10,043 nucleotides of DNA from Deltaproteobacteria bacterium (GCA_012271025.1 JAAXHF010000086.1:1-10043); one strand, 5' to 3'. Shown: positions 1-7,098, counted from the stretch's first letter. Notes: generated by a model not told the origin, from the sequence alone. Made by a program: numbers and translations.

Positions 1-704
1 TCAATCGAGCCCTTGCCCAACTCCTGTAAGGCGTTGGCATACGCCTTAAGTTCGTCCCAGTCCGCCTGCCGACACGCAATCGGTCGGCCCTTGTAGCCGA
101 TGTGCTGGGCCACGTTGGTCGTCGAAAACCCGAACGCGCCGGCGGCCACGGCTTCTTTAATCATGGCTTTGATTTGGGCCCGCTCCTCCGGTGTGGCTGA
201 CCGCTCCATCGACTCCTCCCCCATCACCCAGTGACGGAAGGGCGTCAGGGCGGCCATGAAGCCGATATTGATGCCGCTGCCGCGCTTCTGGGCTGCGTCC
301 ATATACTCGGGGAAGGTTGTCCAGTCCCAGGTCACCCCCTTGCCCAGCACCTCAAACGGGATCGCCTCCACATTGACCAGATCCCAGGCTGCAATCTCCT
401 GGTTCTCCGGCTTGCACGGCGCCAGCCCCACCCCACAGTTGCCCATCACCAGGCTCGTCACCCCGTGCCACGACGACGAGGTGATCAGCGGGTCCCAGCA
501 GATCTGGGCGTCATAGTGGGTGTGGGGATCGACAAAGCCCGGCGCCACAATCAGGTCGGCGGCGTCAATGACCTTTTTCGCTCCGTCACGAATTTTGCCG
601 ATGGCGGCAATCTTGCCGTCGGCCACGGCCACGTCGGCCTGATAGCGCTCGGCCCCGGTCCCATCGACCACAGTTCCATTTTTAATCAGCAGATCGTACG
701 ACAT
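1..704 (-). CDS. Amidohydrolase, N-acyl-D-amino-acid deacylase type (C-terminus beyond window)
   Basis: The first 234 residues of a metal-dependent amidohydrolase are present and the rest is cut off by the window edge. The N-terminus MSYDLLIKNGTVVDGTG followed by ADVAVADGKIAAIG is the usual small beta domain of this superfamily. The first metal motif is DPHTHYD (His61, His63). GNCG with Cys90 matches the metal-bridging Cys motif of D-aminoacylases, and GFSTT near 192-196 followed by GRPIACRQADWDEL also resembles that family. Members hydrolyse N-acyl-D-amino acids or related cyclic or linear amides in the cytosol; the real substrate cannot be read here. The ATG is preceded by AGGAGGGG at good spacing. 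It starts 17 nt after the CoA-transferase stop, so it is almost certainly the last visible gene of the same operon. The later metal ligands and catalytic Asp are outside the window, so activity cannot be judged. Confidence 0.85.
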   Translation of the reverse strand, partial: MSYDLLIKNGTVVDGTGAERYQADVAVADGKIAAIGKIRDGAKKVIDAADLIVAPGFVDPHTHYDAQICWDPLITSSSWHGVTSLVMGNCGVGLAPCKPENQEIAAWDLVNVEAIPFEVLGKGVTWDWTTFPEYMDAAQKRGSGINIGFMAALTPFRHWVMGEESMERSATPEERAQIKAMIKEAVAAGAFGFSTTNVAQHIGYKGRPIACRQADWDELKAYANALQELGKGSI

Positions 705-721
705 GCGGACCCCTCCTTTTG

Positions 722-2011
722 CTAAATCACACCTTCTTTGACCAGTGCATCGCGTTCCGCCTGGCTCAACTGGAGCAGCTCGCCATACACATAGTCGCTG
801 TCTTCACCGTAACACGGCGCCCCCCGTTCGGTCGGGCCACCCTGGTTGACCGTCGCCGTCGCAAAGTGGAACGGCACATCTTTGACCGGCCAGGTTCCAA
901 TCTCGCTATGCGGCAGTGGAATGAGCCACTTGAGATGCCGCAGCTGCGGGTCGCGTTCAATCCGGTCCTGGGCGGTCTGACACACCCCCGCCGGTACGCC
1001 GGCCCGCTGCAAGTCTTGCTGTAGGGCGAACGGATCTTTGTCTGTGGTCCAGTCCGTCACCAGCCGGTCGAGATCATCCTGGTTGATGATGCGGGCGGCC
1101 AGGGAGCCGAAACGGGCGTCCCGGGTCCAGTCCGGCTGACCCATCGCCCGCACCAGAGCGCGCCATTCGTCCTCGGTGGTGACGGCGATGGCTATCCAGC
1201 GGTCGTCTCCCCGACAGCGGTAGGCGCCGTGCGGGGCCGCCGGGGTGTTGGGCGAGCGGTTGCCGGTGCGCTGCGACGGGCGTTTGTTGATCAGCGCGTC
1301 GAGCAGGGCCGTTCCGGTCATATAGATGCCCGGCTCGACCTGGGAGCAGTCGATATACTGGCCTCTACCGATCCGCTTCTTGTAGTAAATCGCACACAGC
1401 ATGGTCAGCGCGCAGTAGTAGGCGCCGCTCCAGTCCATGTACGAATAGCCCCAGCCCGCAGGCGGGTGCGGGGACGGCAGCCCCGACTGTTCGGTCAGCC
1501 CGCTGACAGCCTGGGCAATCGGACCGTAGGAGGCAAATTTGACGTAGGGGCCCTTATAGCCCCAGCCCGGCTGCTGGATGTAGATGATATCCGGCTTGAT
1601 CTCTTTCAGTTGCTCGTAACCGAGTCCCCATTTGCGCATGGTTTCAGCCGTAAAAGCTTCGACGACCACATCGCTGACGGCCACGATGCGCTTGAACAGC
1701 TCGCGCCCCTTGGGATGCCCCATGTTCAGGCTCAGGCCCTTTTTGCCGGCGTTGATATCGTTGAAGTACCCGCCCCGGTTGACGCTCTGGACGCTGTCTT
1801 TGCTGAGGCTGCTGAGTTCCATGGCCCCAGCCTGGCTGGGTTCGTCCTTCCTGGTCGGGGCAAACGGCGGCATGTAGCGCAAGAAATCGAGCCGCTCACG
1901 CCACTCAACACGCAGGATTTCCGCCCCCAGGCTGGCCAGCAGACGTGGGCCGCCAGCACCGGCCAACAGCCAGGTCAGATCGGCCACGCGTACGCCTTCT
2001 AAGGGTCTCAC
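722..2011 (-). CDS. CaiB/BaiF (class III) CoA-transferase, subunit with catalytic Asp
   Basis: This 429-residue protein has the family layout: N-terminal VRVADLTWLLAGAGGPRLL and LGAEILRVE (CoA-binding Rossmann half), NAGKKGLSLNMGHPKGRELF, and the GRGQYIDCSQVE segment. The C-terminus YGEDSDYVYGELLQL is equivalent to the usual GEHTDEVL tail. Asp193, in YSYMDWSGAYYCAL, sits where the family's acyl-anhydride-forming Asp is expected (Asp169 in FRC/CaiB); an N-terminal insertion of about 25 residues explains the offset. Such enzymes move CoA between carboxylic acids. I chose the GTG at 2011 because AGAGGA lies just upstream and homology begins there. A longer frame from ATG 2089 adds 26 unrelated residues inside the preceding gene. 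It lies 13 nt after the other transferase and 17 nt before the amidohydrolase. Substrate is unknown; pairing with the neighbour as a heteromer (as in BbsEF or SmtAB) is inference. Confidence 0.9.
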   Translation of the reverse strand: MRPLEGVRVADLTWLLAGAGGPRLLASLGAEILRVEWRERLDFLRYMPPFAPTRKDEPSQAGAMELSSLSKDSVQSVNRGGYFNDINAGKKGLSLNMGHPKGRELFKRIVAVSDVVVEAFTAETMRKWGLGYEQLKEIKPDIIYIQQPGWGYKGPYVKFASYGPIAQAVSGLTEQSGLPSPHPPAGWGYSYMDWSGAYYCALTMLCAIYYKKRIGRGQYIDCSQVEPGIYMTGTALLDALINKRPSQRTGNRSPNTPAAPHGAYRCRGDDRWIAIAVTTEDEWRALVRAMGQPDWTRDARFGSLAARIINQDDLDRLVTDWTTDKDPFALQQDLQRAGVPAGVCQTAQDRIERDPQLRHLKWLIPLPHSEIGTWPVKDVPFHFATATVNQGGPTERGAPCYGEDSDYVYGELLQLSQAERDALVKEGVI

Positions 2012-2024
2012 CGTCGTTCCTCTT

Positions 2025-3272
2025 CTAGATAATCTTACGTTCCCGCAAGCGCGCGAGTTCGTCCGCGTCGAGTCCGAGCTGCCCGGCATACACCTCGTCG
2101 TTGTGCTCGCCGATCAGTGGCGCGCGTGGGCCGGTCCGCCACTCGACCTCGTGGGGCAGCATGGGGGCGCCGACATAGGTCAGGCTCTCGTCCAACTCGG
2201 GATGGTCTACCTCACAGAAGGTTTTGCGCATCTGCCACTGCCGGTCGTCGAGATTCTCCTCGGGTTTCCGAATCGGCGACCACGGAATACCGAGCGACTG
2301 GGCGTCACGCCAGATCTCCTCCATGCCGAACGCCGCCACACAGCCGGCCTGAACCTCGGCAAAATGCTCGGCAAAGGCGCGGCCGCGGCGGTTCGCGGCG
2401 GCCTGGTAGGCATCGCTCTTCAGGTCGGCGGCTTGGCCCTTGCTGTCCAGAAAATCGACCAGGGTCTCGTAGCCGCCCGGAAACGGGTTGGGCAGAATAA
2501 TGGAGTAGCGTCCGTCTCGGGTCGCAAACTGGACATCCGGGCCAACGGCCGGCTGGGCGTGACGGCCGGTCTGGCGGTAACACGCGGTCTGATTATAGAT
2601 CCAGTTCGGCACGTCGATTTCGGTACACACGCTCACCGCCTGGTGGACTGCCACCTCGATCATGTCTCCATTGCCGTGCGTTTCACGACCGATCAGGGCG
2701 CCGACAATGGCAATAAACGTCTGGTTGCCGGTGATGTGATAGGCGTGCCACATCTGGGGCGCGATCGGCGGCGTGTCATAGCTGCCGTCCGCCTTGGGAT
2801 CATAGCCACAACACATCATCGGCCCGCCCAGCGCCAGGTGCACCAGATCGTTGGCCTTGTAGTCACGCCACGGACCGCTGCGACCAAACGGGGTGACACA
2901 GGCATAGATCAGGCGGGGATTGAGCTGCTGGAGGGCGTCCCAGTCCAGGCCCAGCTTCTCCAGGGTGTCGAGCGGCAGGGCGTCAAGCAGAACATCACAC
3001 TCGGCGATCATCTTTTTGAGCAGCGCGGTGCCCTCGGGGGCGTGAATGTCGAGTGTGACTCCCCGCTTGCCAAAGTTGTAATGCCAGAAGTACAGGCTCC
3101 GTTCGGGGTCGTCCTCGTCGTGGTAGAAGGGACCCAGCGAGCGGGTCGCGTTTCCGCCCGGGGGCTCGACCTTCAGCACCTCGGCGCCGGCGCCGGCCAG
3201 CAGCTTCCCGCAAAACTCGCCCTTCTCATCGGCAAGTTCCAGGACTTTCACATCAAACAGGAATCCAGGCAT
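2025..3272 (-). CDS. CaiB/BaiF (class III) CoA-transferase paralogue lacking the expected catalytic Asp
   Basis: This 415-residue protein is clearly of the CaiB/BaiF family: VKVLELADEKGEFCGKLLAG, GAEVLKVEPPGGNATR, the nucleotide-proximal YNFGKRGVTLDIHAPEG, LNPRLIYACVTPFGRSGPW, and the C-terminal tail IGEHNDEVYAGQLGL. Aligning GALIGRETHGNGDMIEV with the equivalent stretch of the downstream paralogue places WHAYHITGN (175-183) where the catalytic Asp motif should be. His or Tyr stands in place of Asp. It may therefore be the non-catalytic or CoA-binding partner of a heteromeric transferase, or use another carboxylate. The start is ATG 3272 with a weak GGA about 7 nt upstream. It follows the ThDP enzyme by 30 nt and precedes the second transferase by 13 nt, so co-translation in one operon is likely. 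Family assignment is firm; role and substrate are inference. Confidence 0.9.
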   Translation of the reverse strand: MPGFLFDVKVLELADEKGEFCGKLLAGAGAEVLKVEPPGGNATRSLGPFYHDEDDPERSLYFWHYNFGKRGVTLDIHAPEGTALLKKMIAECDVLLDALPLDTLEKLGLDWDALQQLNPRLIYACVTPFGRSGPWRDYKANDLVHLALGGPMMCCGYDPKADGSYDTPPIAPQMWHAYHITGNQTFIAIVGALIGRETHGNGDMIEVAVHQAVSVCTEIDVPNWIYNQTACYRQTGRHAQPAVGPDVQFATRDGRYSIILPNPFPGGYETLVDFLDSKGQAADLKSDAYQAAANRRGRAFAEHFAEVQAGCVAAFGMEEIWRDAQSLGIPWSPIRKPEENLDDRQWQMRKTFCEVDHPELDESLTYVGAPMLPHEVEWRTGPRAPLIGEHNDEVYAGQLGLDADELARLRERKII

Positions 3273-3302
3273 CGTTGTTCCAGCTTGCTCGCCCCACGCG
3301 GC

Positions 3303-4967
3303 CTACATCAGCGAGGTGCCCGCCGACTCGCCCGCATAATTGGCAAACGGTACGGTCTGAGCCCGCGCGGTCGGCTCGGTAATGACATTCAGCAGCGCCG
3401 GTCGGCCGCTTTCCATTTCCTTGATCGCCCGGTCTATGGCCGGACGGATGTCCTGGGGGTGCTCGACCAGTTCACCGTAGGCGCCCAGCCCCTGGGCAAC
3501 AATGTCGTAGCGCGTATGGCCCAATTCACGGCCCGGCACATGGATGTTGGCGCGGGCCGTCCAGCCGCCGTTGTTGCTGACCAGAACCAGGATCGGCAGC
3601 TCGTGGCGCACGGCAGTATCCAGCTCCATCAGGTTCAGGCCCAGCGAGCCGTCGCCGTGCAGGACCACCACCATGCGGTCCGGGGCGGCGGCTTTGGCTC
3701 CCACTCCAAAGGGCAGCCCTACGCCCATGCAGCCGTTGGGGCCGGGGTTGATACGCGCCCCGGGCGTGAAGGACGGAATGGACTGCCGGGACATGTTCAT
3801 GATCTCATGACCGTCAACGGCCAGAATCCCGTCCCGGGGAATGAAATCCCGGACTTCCTTGCATAAACGCAGGGGATGGGTCGGGCTTTGGTCGGAGTTC
3901 AGCAGCGGACTCATCTTCTCGCGGTTCTCGCGATCCTTGGCCCCCAGCTGTTGCAGCCAGGCCGAGTCGCCAAACGACAGCCGTTCCTCGCCCGCCTGGG
4001 TCAGCTGCTCAAAGACCGCCTTGGCGTCCCCGACAATACCCAGATCCACACTCCGCACCCGGCCGATCTCCTCATGGTTGACATCGACCTGGATGAACTT
4101 GGCGTCGGGAGAGAAACGCGGCGCCTTGCCCTGGCCGATGACAAAGTTGAAGCGGGTGCCCACCACCAGGACGACATCGGCATTCTTAAAGGCAAAAGAC
4201 CGGGCGCCGAGCATCGACTGGGGATGATCGTCGGGGACCACGCCGCGTCCCTGGGGCGTGGTAAAAAACGGGATGCCGGTGGTTTCGACAAAGCGGCGCA
4301 TGTGCTCTCCGGCCCCGGACCAGAAGATCCCGCTGCCCGTCACCAGCAGCGGATTCTTGGCTGCGGCCAGCATATCTACCGCGCGTTCGATGGACGGGCT
4401 GTCGGCCGACGGCACCGACCGGTCCTGGATGGCGGGCAGCGGCCAGACCTTTTCCGCATCCACCTTCTGAACCAGCATATCCCCCGGCATATCCAGATAG
4501 ACCGGTCCCGGCTGGCCCTGACGCGCCCGGACCATGGCCATGTGGACATACTCCTTGGCCCGGCTGGCGGTGTGCACCCGGGCCGCCCATTTGCAGATGG
4601 GCTTGAAGATGGACAGCTGGTCAAACTCCTGGAAATCGCCCGTGTCGTAGTAGGCCACGGCCGAAGAGCCGCCGAGTCCGAGGACCGGACAGGCGTCGAG
4701 ATAGGCGTTCGAGATACCCGTCAACAGATTCGCCGCACCGGGTCCGCCCGCGCCCATGCACACACCGACCTTGCCCGTCACCCGCGAGTAGGCGTGGGCG
4801 GCCATGGCCGCAGCCTGCTCGTGCCGACAATCGATCAGCCGAATCCCGAGCTTTTCGGCGTGCATGGACAGCAGGATATTGGGACCGCCCATGATGTAGA
4901 AGATCGTATCCACGCCCTCCTGGTGGAGTCCCTCGGCCATCAGTTGACTGCCATCTAGCTGTGCCAT
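3303..4967 (-). CDS. Thiamine-diphosphate enzyme, 2-hydroxyacyl-CoA lyase / oxalyl-CoA decarboxylase-like
   Basis: The protein has 554 residues with the three-domain layout of ThDP enzymes. The N-terminal Pyr domain carries CRHEQAAAMAAHAYSR with the cofactor-activating Glu50. The central domain (about 190-325) has TTPQGRGVVPDDHP and VGTRFNFVIGQG, then FIQVDVNHEEIG. The C-terminal PP domain has GDGS (438-441) through NN (465-466), the ThDP/Mg2+ motif. The segment GDFQEFDQ (110-117) resembles the FQEF pattern of HACL. From memory, oxalyl-CoA decarboxylase has Tyr-Glu (120/121) there, replaced here by Phe112-Gln113. I therefore favour cleavage of 2-hydroxyacyl-CoA to an aldehyde or ketone plus formyl-CoA over oxalyl-CoA decarboxylation; an acetolactate-synthase-like role is a weaker option. 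ATG 4967 is chosen because AGGAG lies 6 nt upstream; the frame extends upstream to 5045 through the palindromic leader. It is the first gene of the operon with two CoA-transferases and an amidohydrolase. Confidence 0.85.
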   Translation of the reverse strand: MAQLDGSQLMAEGLHQEGVDTIFYIMGGPNILLSMHAEKLGIRLIDCRHEQAAAMAAHAYSRVTGKVGVCMGAGGPGAANLLTGISNAYLDACPVLGLGGSSAVAYYDTGDFQEFDQLSIFKPICKWAARVHTASRAKEYVHMAMVRARQGQPGPVYLDMPGDMLVQKVDAEKVWPLPAIQDRSVPSADSPSIERAVDMLAAAKNPLLVTGSGIFWSGAGEHMRRFVETTGIPFFTTPQGRGVVPDDHPQSMLGARSFAFKNADVVLVVGTRFNFVIGQGKAPRFSPDAKFIQVDVNHEEIGRVRSVDLGIVGDAKAVFEQLTQAGEERLSFGDSAWLQQLGAKDRENREKMSPLLNSDQSPTHPLRLCKEVRDFIPRDGILAVDGHEIMNMSRQSIPSFTPGARINPGPNGCMGVGLPFGVGAKAAAPDRMVVVLHGDGSLGLNLMELDTAVRHELPILVLVSNNGGWTARANIHVPGRELGHTRYDIVAQGLGAYGELVEHPQDIRPAIDRAIKEMESGRPALLNVITEPTARAQTVPFANYAGESAGTSLM

Positions 4968-4973
4968 GTGTGT

Positions 4974-5037
4974 CTCCTGTGTCCCCCAGGAAGAGGGCTC
5001 ACCGTGGTGAGCCCTCCCCTCCTTGTCTTTCCTGGGG
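4974..5037 (-). promoter_or_regulatory. Two-tier inverted-repeat leader of the lyase operon
   Basis: A perfect 10-bp inverted repeat (AGGGCTCACC at 4994-5003, its complement at 5006-5015, 2 nt between) is enclosed by a second perfect 9-bp repeat (CCCCAGGAA at 4984-4992 and its complement at 5029-5037). On the transcribed strand the downstream outer arm reads TTCCTGGGG. Its TTCCTG can alternatively pair with the Shine-Dalgarno CAGGAG (4974-4979) across a 7-nt loop, counting one G-U pair. The two pairings are mutually exclusive. No T-run follows the hairpin on the minus strand, so it does not look like an ordinary terminator. It could be a leader RNA switch, an mRNA-stabilising hairpin, or a DNA operator for the neighbouring TetR protein. 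Repeats are seen directly; function is inference. Confidence 0.5.
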
Positions 5038-5129
5038 CTCCCCAAACTGTGGTTTCGTTCGTGACAGCAGCGCTCTCACGTTACACGTCGGCGGGTCGTG
5101 CCATGCCCACCGGGCGGACACAACACCGT

Positions 5130-5864
5130 CTACGGAAAGACCCTCCGCAGGCTCTGGGCGAATCCATTGACCTTTCCGTCCAGCGTTCGGATCTCGTTGA
5201 CTGCGGCGCTGTCGCTCTCCAGGATTCCCAAAGCCAGCTTCAGCAGCGTCTGAAAGTAGTCCCCAACCTTTGAGAAACGTTTCAAGGCCCAGTGCCGCAC
5301 CGCCCACGACTGGGCCAGGACGAGCAAGCAGTGCGCCTTCAGGTCAACGTCGCCGGCCGGAAACGCCTTTTTCTCCACCCCATAGGCGATAATTTCCTCA
5401 AGCAGACTCTGGATACGCTCTTCTCCCGCCAGCAGACGCCCGCGTTCGGCGCCGGTCAGCGACTTCATCTCCTGATAACCCAGGACCACATCACGGCGCA
5501 GTTCGTCAATGAGGCGCACATAGCGTTCATAGACGAGCAGGAACAGCTGCTTGGGATCGACGCCCTGCTCCTTGAGCCGCTCATACTCCGCCCGCTGCTC
5601 ATGCAAAACGACCTCTGTCCGTTCCTGATTGTGCGAGAACAGAAAAAACAGAATCTCTTCTTTGCTGGTGAAGTAGTTGAAGACAGAGCCAACGCTGAGG
5701 CCCGCCTTCTGGGCAATTTCTCGAACGCTGGTGTTATGATAGCCGTTACTCAGGAAGAGGGCTGCCGCCGCTGACGCGATGCGTTCCTTGCCTTCGAGCA
5801 GGCGCTTCTCGTCTGTCACCTGGGAGGTTTGGCGGCGTTTTTTTCGCAGGACCTGGCCTTTCAC
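5130..5864 (-). CDS. TetR/AcrR-family transcriptional repressor
   Basis: This 244-residue regulator has an N-terminal TetR DNA-binding domain: RIASAAAALFLSNGYHNTSV, then the helix-turn-helix REIAQKAGLSVGSVFNYFTS (about 48-67). The C-terminal ligand domain is alpha-helical and ends near LALGILESDS. A basic leader (KGQVLRKKRRQTS) precedes the domain. I choose the GTG at 5864, preceded by GGAAAGGA at about 8 nt. The more upstream in-frame ATG at 5927 falls inside the predicted -10 box, and a palindromic operator covers 5900-5917, so that ATG is unlikely to be transcribed. The gene precedes the lyase/CoA-transferase operon on the same strand with a 102-nt spacer to the leader repeat and 162 nt to the lyase start. 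The operator resembles that of fatty-acid-responsive FadR (Bacillus TetR type), so an acyl-CoA ligand is plausible but inferred. Confidence 0.88.
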   Translation of the reverse strand: MKGQVLRKKRRQTSQVTDEKRLLEGKERIASAAAALFLSNGYHNTSVREIAQKAGLSVGSVFNYFTSKEEILFFLFSHNQERTEVVLHEQRAEYERLKEQGVDPKQLFLLVYERYVRLIDELRRDVVLGYQEMKSLTGAERGRLLAGEERIQSLLEEIIAYGVEKKAFPAGDVDLKAHCLLVLAQSWAVRHWALKRFSKVGDYFQTLLKLALGILESDSAAVNEIRTLDGKVNGFAQSLRRVFP

Positions 5865-5899
5865 TCGCGCGTTCCTTTCCGGCTGAACCAAGCGTGTGC

Positions 5900-5917
5900 T
5901 GAGTGAGTGTTCATTCC
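5900..5917. promoter_or_regulatory. Candidate TetR-family (FadR-like) operator
   Basis: TGAGTGAGTGTTCATTCC is an imperfect palindrome. It agrees at most positions with the TGAATGA...TCATTCA operator recalled for the TetR-type FadR of Bacillus and related acyl-CoA-responsive regulators. It lies at the predicted transcription start of the TetR gene, where binding would block the promoter. No second good copy was seen before the lyase gene, the deacetylase or elsewhere in the intergenic regions I read. Confidence 0.55.
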
Positions 5918-5922
5918 AAAAT

Positions 5923-5952
5923 CTCATATGTCAGACACGCGCCGTTTGTCAA
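5923..5952 (-). promoter_or_regulatory. Sigma-70-like promoter of the TetR gene
   Basis: On the minus strand a perfect -35 TTGACA (5952-5947) is followed after 18 nt by TATGAG (5928-5923), four of six matches to the -10 consensus. Transcription would start near 5916, inside the palindromic operator and about 50 nt before the GTG start. The promoter begins only about 19 nt past the deacetylase stop codon and there is no obvious terminator between them. Confidence 0.55.
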
Positions 5953-5970
5953 GGAGACGGGCAAGGAGAG

Positions 5971-6948
5971 CTACTGTTCGGCCGCCTGCTCCTGCACGTA
6001 GCGGGCAATCTGCTCGTGGGTGGCAAACCACACACCCGGCTTGCTCTTCATATAGGTCACCAGCCGCTCCAGCATCTGCATCCGATAGCGATGGCCGATG
6101 ACCTGGGGATGGGTGACCAGCATGTACAGGCTACCCTCTTCATACGCGCCGTCGAACTCGGCGGCCCAGATCGAATACACCTCGTCAGCCGTGCGTAAGC
6201 CCACGTGCTGGCTGCCCCAGCTGAGCTGAAAATACGGCCAGTCGTCCAGAATCCACTCGACCGGCAGCTCAATCAGCCCGGACTCCTGGCCGTCAGCCAG
6301 CAAGCTGTAGGGACGGTCGTCGGCCATCATGCTGCTGTCGTACAAAAAGCCCATGTCTTTGACGATCTTGATCGTCGCCGGGGTGAGATCCCAGGCCGCA
6401 GACCGAAAGCCGACCGGCCGCTTGCCCACCGTCTCGACAAAAATGTCCATGGCCCGGGCATACACCTCGCGCTCCTGGTCCTCGTTCAGACTCAGAGGAC
6501 TCTCATGGATGTAGGAGTGAAAGCCGATCTCGTGCTGGGGGCGATCCAGGATGGTCTGGACCGCCGCCGGGTGCAGGACCATGGTTGCCGCCGGGATAAA
6601 AAACGTGGCCGGAATGTCGTGCTTGTCGAGCAGCTTCAGGATACGCGGCAGCCCGGCCCGCGCTCCATACTCGCCGCGCGACATATACGACGGACTGCGG
6701 TTGCCCTGAAAGCCGAGCCAGACCGGCTCGGTATCAAAGTCAAACGAGATGCTGACCGCCACCTTGGCGCCCTCGGGCCACTGCTCGGGGGTGAGATCGC
6801 GGCCGCTGCGGACCGTCTTCACATGCTCTTTCATCTCCTCCGGCGTCCACTGCCAGAGCGGTTTGTCCTGCTCGGCGCCAGCAGCCGCTCCGCCGACAAC
6901 GCAGCTCACCAGTACCAGAACGATCTGCATCCAATTTGACCAGCGCAT
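5971..6948 (-). CDS. Exported polysaccharide deacetylase (NodB/CE4 superfamily)
   Basis: The 325-residue protein starts with a short charged segment and hydrophobic core (QIVLVLVSCVVGGAAAGA), a Sec signal with likely cleavage near residue 25. LVSC at 13-16 also fits a lipobox, so a lipoprotein is possible. The NodB motifs are visible: motif 1 SFDFDTEP (Asp70, Asp72), motif 2 HEIGFHSYIH with metal ligands His144 and His148, motif 3 GFRSAAWDLTP (Arg182), and a late LVTHPQ (His280). ELPVEWILDDWPYF (227-240) resembles the PuuE/HpPgdA-like branch rather than classic chitin deacetylases. It would remove acetyl or formyl-type groups from a sugar or similar amide in the cell envelope; the substrate is unknown. 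ATG 6948 has GGAGAAG about 6 nt upstream. It stands alone between the TetR promoter and the ankyrin-like gene, on the same strand, with 177 nt upstream. Confidence 0.88.
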   Translation of the reverse strand: MRWSNWMQIVLVLVSCVVGGAAAGAEQDKPLWQWTPEEMKEHVKTVRSGRDLTPEQWPEGAKVAVSISFDFDTEPVWLGFQGNRSPSYMSRGEYGARAGLPRILKLLDKHDIPATFFIPAATMVLHPAAVQTILDRPQHEIGFHSYIHESPLSLNEDQEREVYARAMDIFVETVGKRPVGFRSAAWDLTPATIKIVKDMGFLYDSSMMADDRPYSLLADGQESGLIELPVEWILDDWPYFQLSWGSQHVGLRTADEVYSIWAAEFDGAYEEGSLYMLVTHPQVIGHRYRMQMLERLVTYMKSKPGVWFATHEQIARYVQEQAAEQ

Positions 6949-7050
6949 GACATCTTCTCCTGTACAGAAATGAGCACCCCAGCCTGGGCTTCAGCTTATG
7001 CTACCTGGACATGCAGCAGCCCCTGTCGCCAGACGGAGGATTATGGCAGG

Positions 7051-7098
7051 GAGCGTCACCAACCACAGAGCGTCCCCGGGCTGCGGCGCGACGCTCTG
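7051..7098. repeat. Three GAGCGTC heptamers, two direct and one inverted, forming a 9-bp stem
   Basis: GAGCGTC occurs at 7051-7057 and 7068-7074 (17-bp period), and inverted as GACGCTC at 7090-7096. The last two copies extend to a perfect 9-bp inverted repeat, CAGAGCGTC (7066-7074) and its complement (7090-7098), with a 15-nt loop. It sits between the ankyrin-like gene and the deacetylase. There is no T-run after it on the minus strand, so it is a poor intrinsic terminator; a regulator site upstream of the deacetylase is the other option. Confidence 0.5.

Noticed and set aside
1229..2002. 257-residue plus-strand open frame
   Set aside because: Antisense to the catalytic CoA-transferase, no recognisable features.
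2103..3866. 587-residue plus-strand open frame
   Set aside because: It lies antisense to the CoA-transferase and lyase genes, has no recognisable domain and low-complexity Arg/Gly/Gln-rich composition typical of GC-rich shadow frames.
3876..4958. 360-residue plus-strand open frame
   Set aside because: Antisense shadow of the ThDP enzyme; no domain or ribosome-binding support.
3303..4967. Calling the ThDP enzyme oxalyl-CoA decarboxylase from its CaiB neighbours
   Set aside because: The Tyr-Glu pair expected in Oxc is Phe-Gln here and several segments fit HACL better; kept only as an alternative.
4994..5015. Intrinsic terminator of the TetR gene
   Set aside because: Strong stem but no T-run after it on the minus strand, and it lies about 115 nt past the stop, close to the lyase Shine-Dalgarno.
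5865..5927. N-terminal extension of the TetR protein from ATG 5927
   Set aside because: The ATG falls inside the predicted -10 box and the segment covers the operator; family homology starts later.
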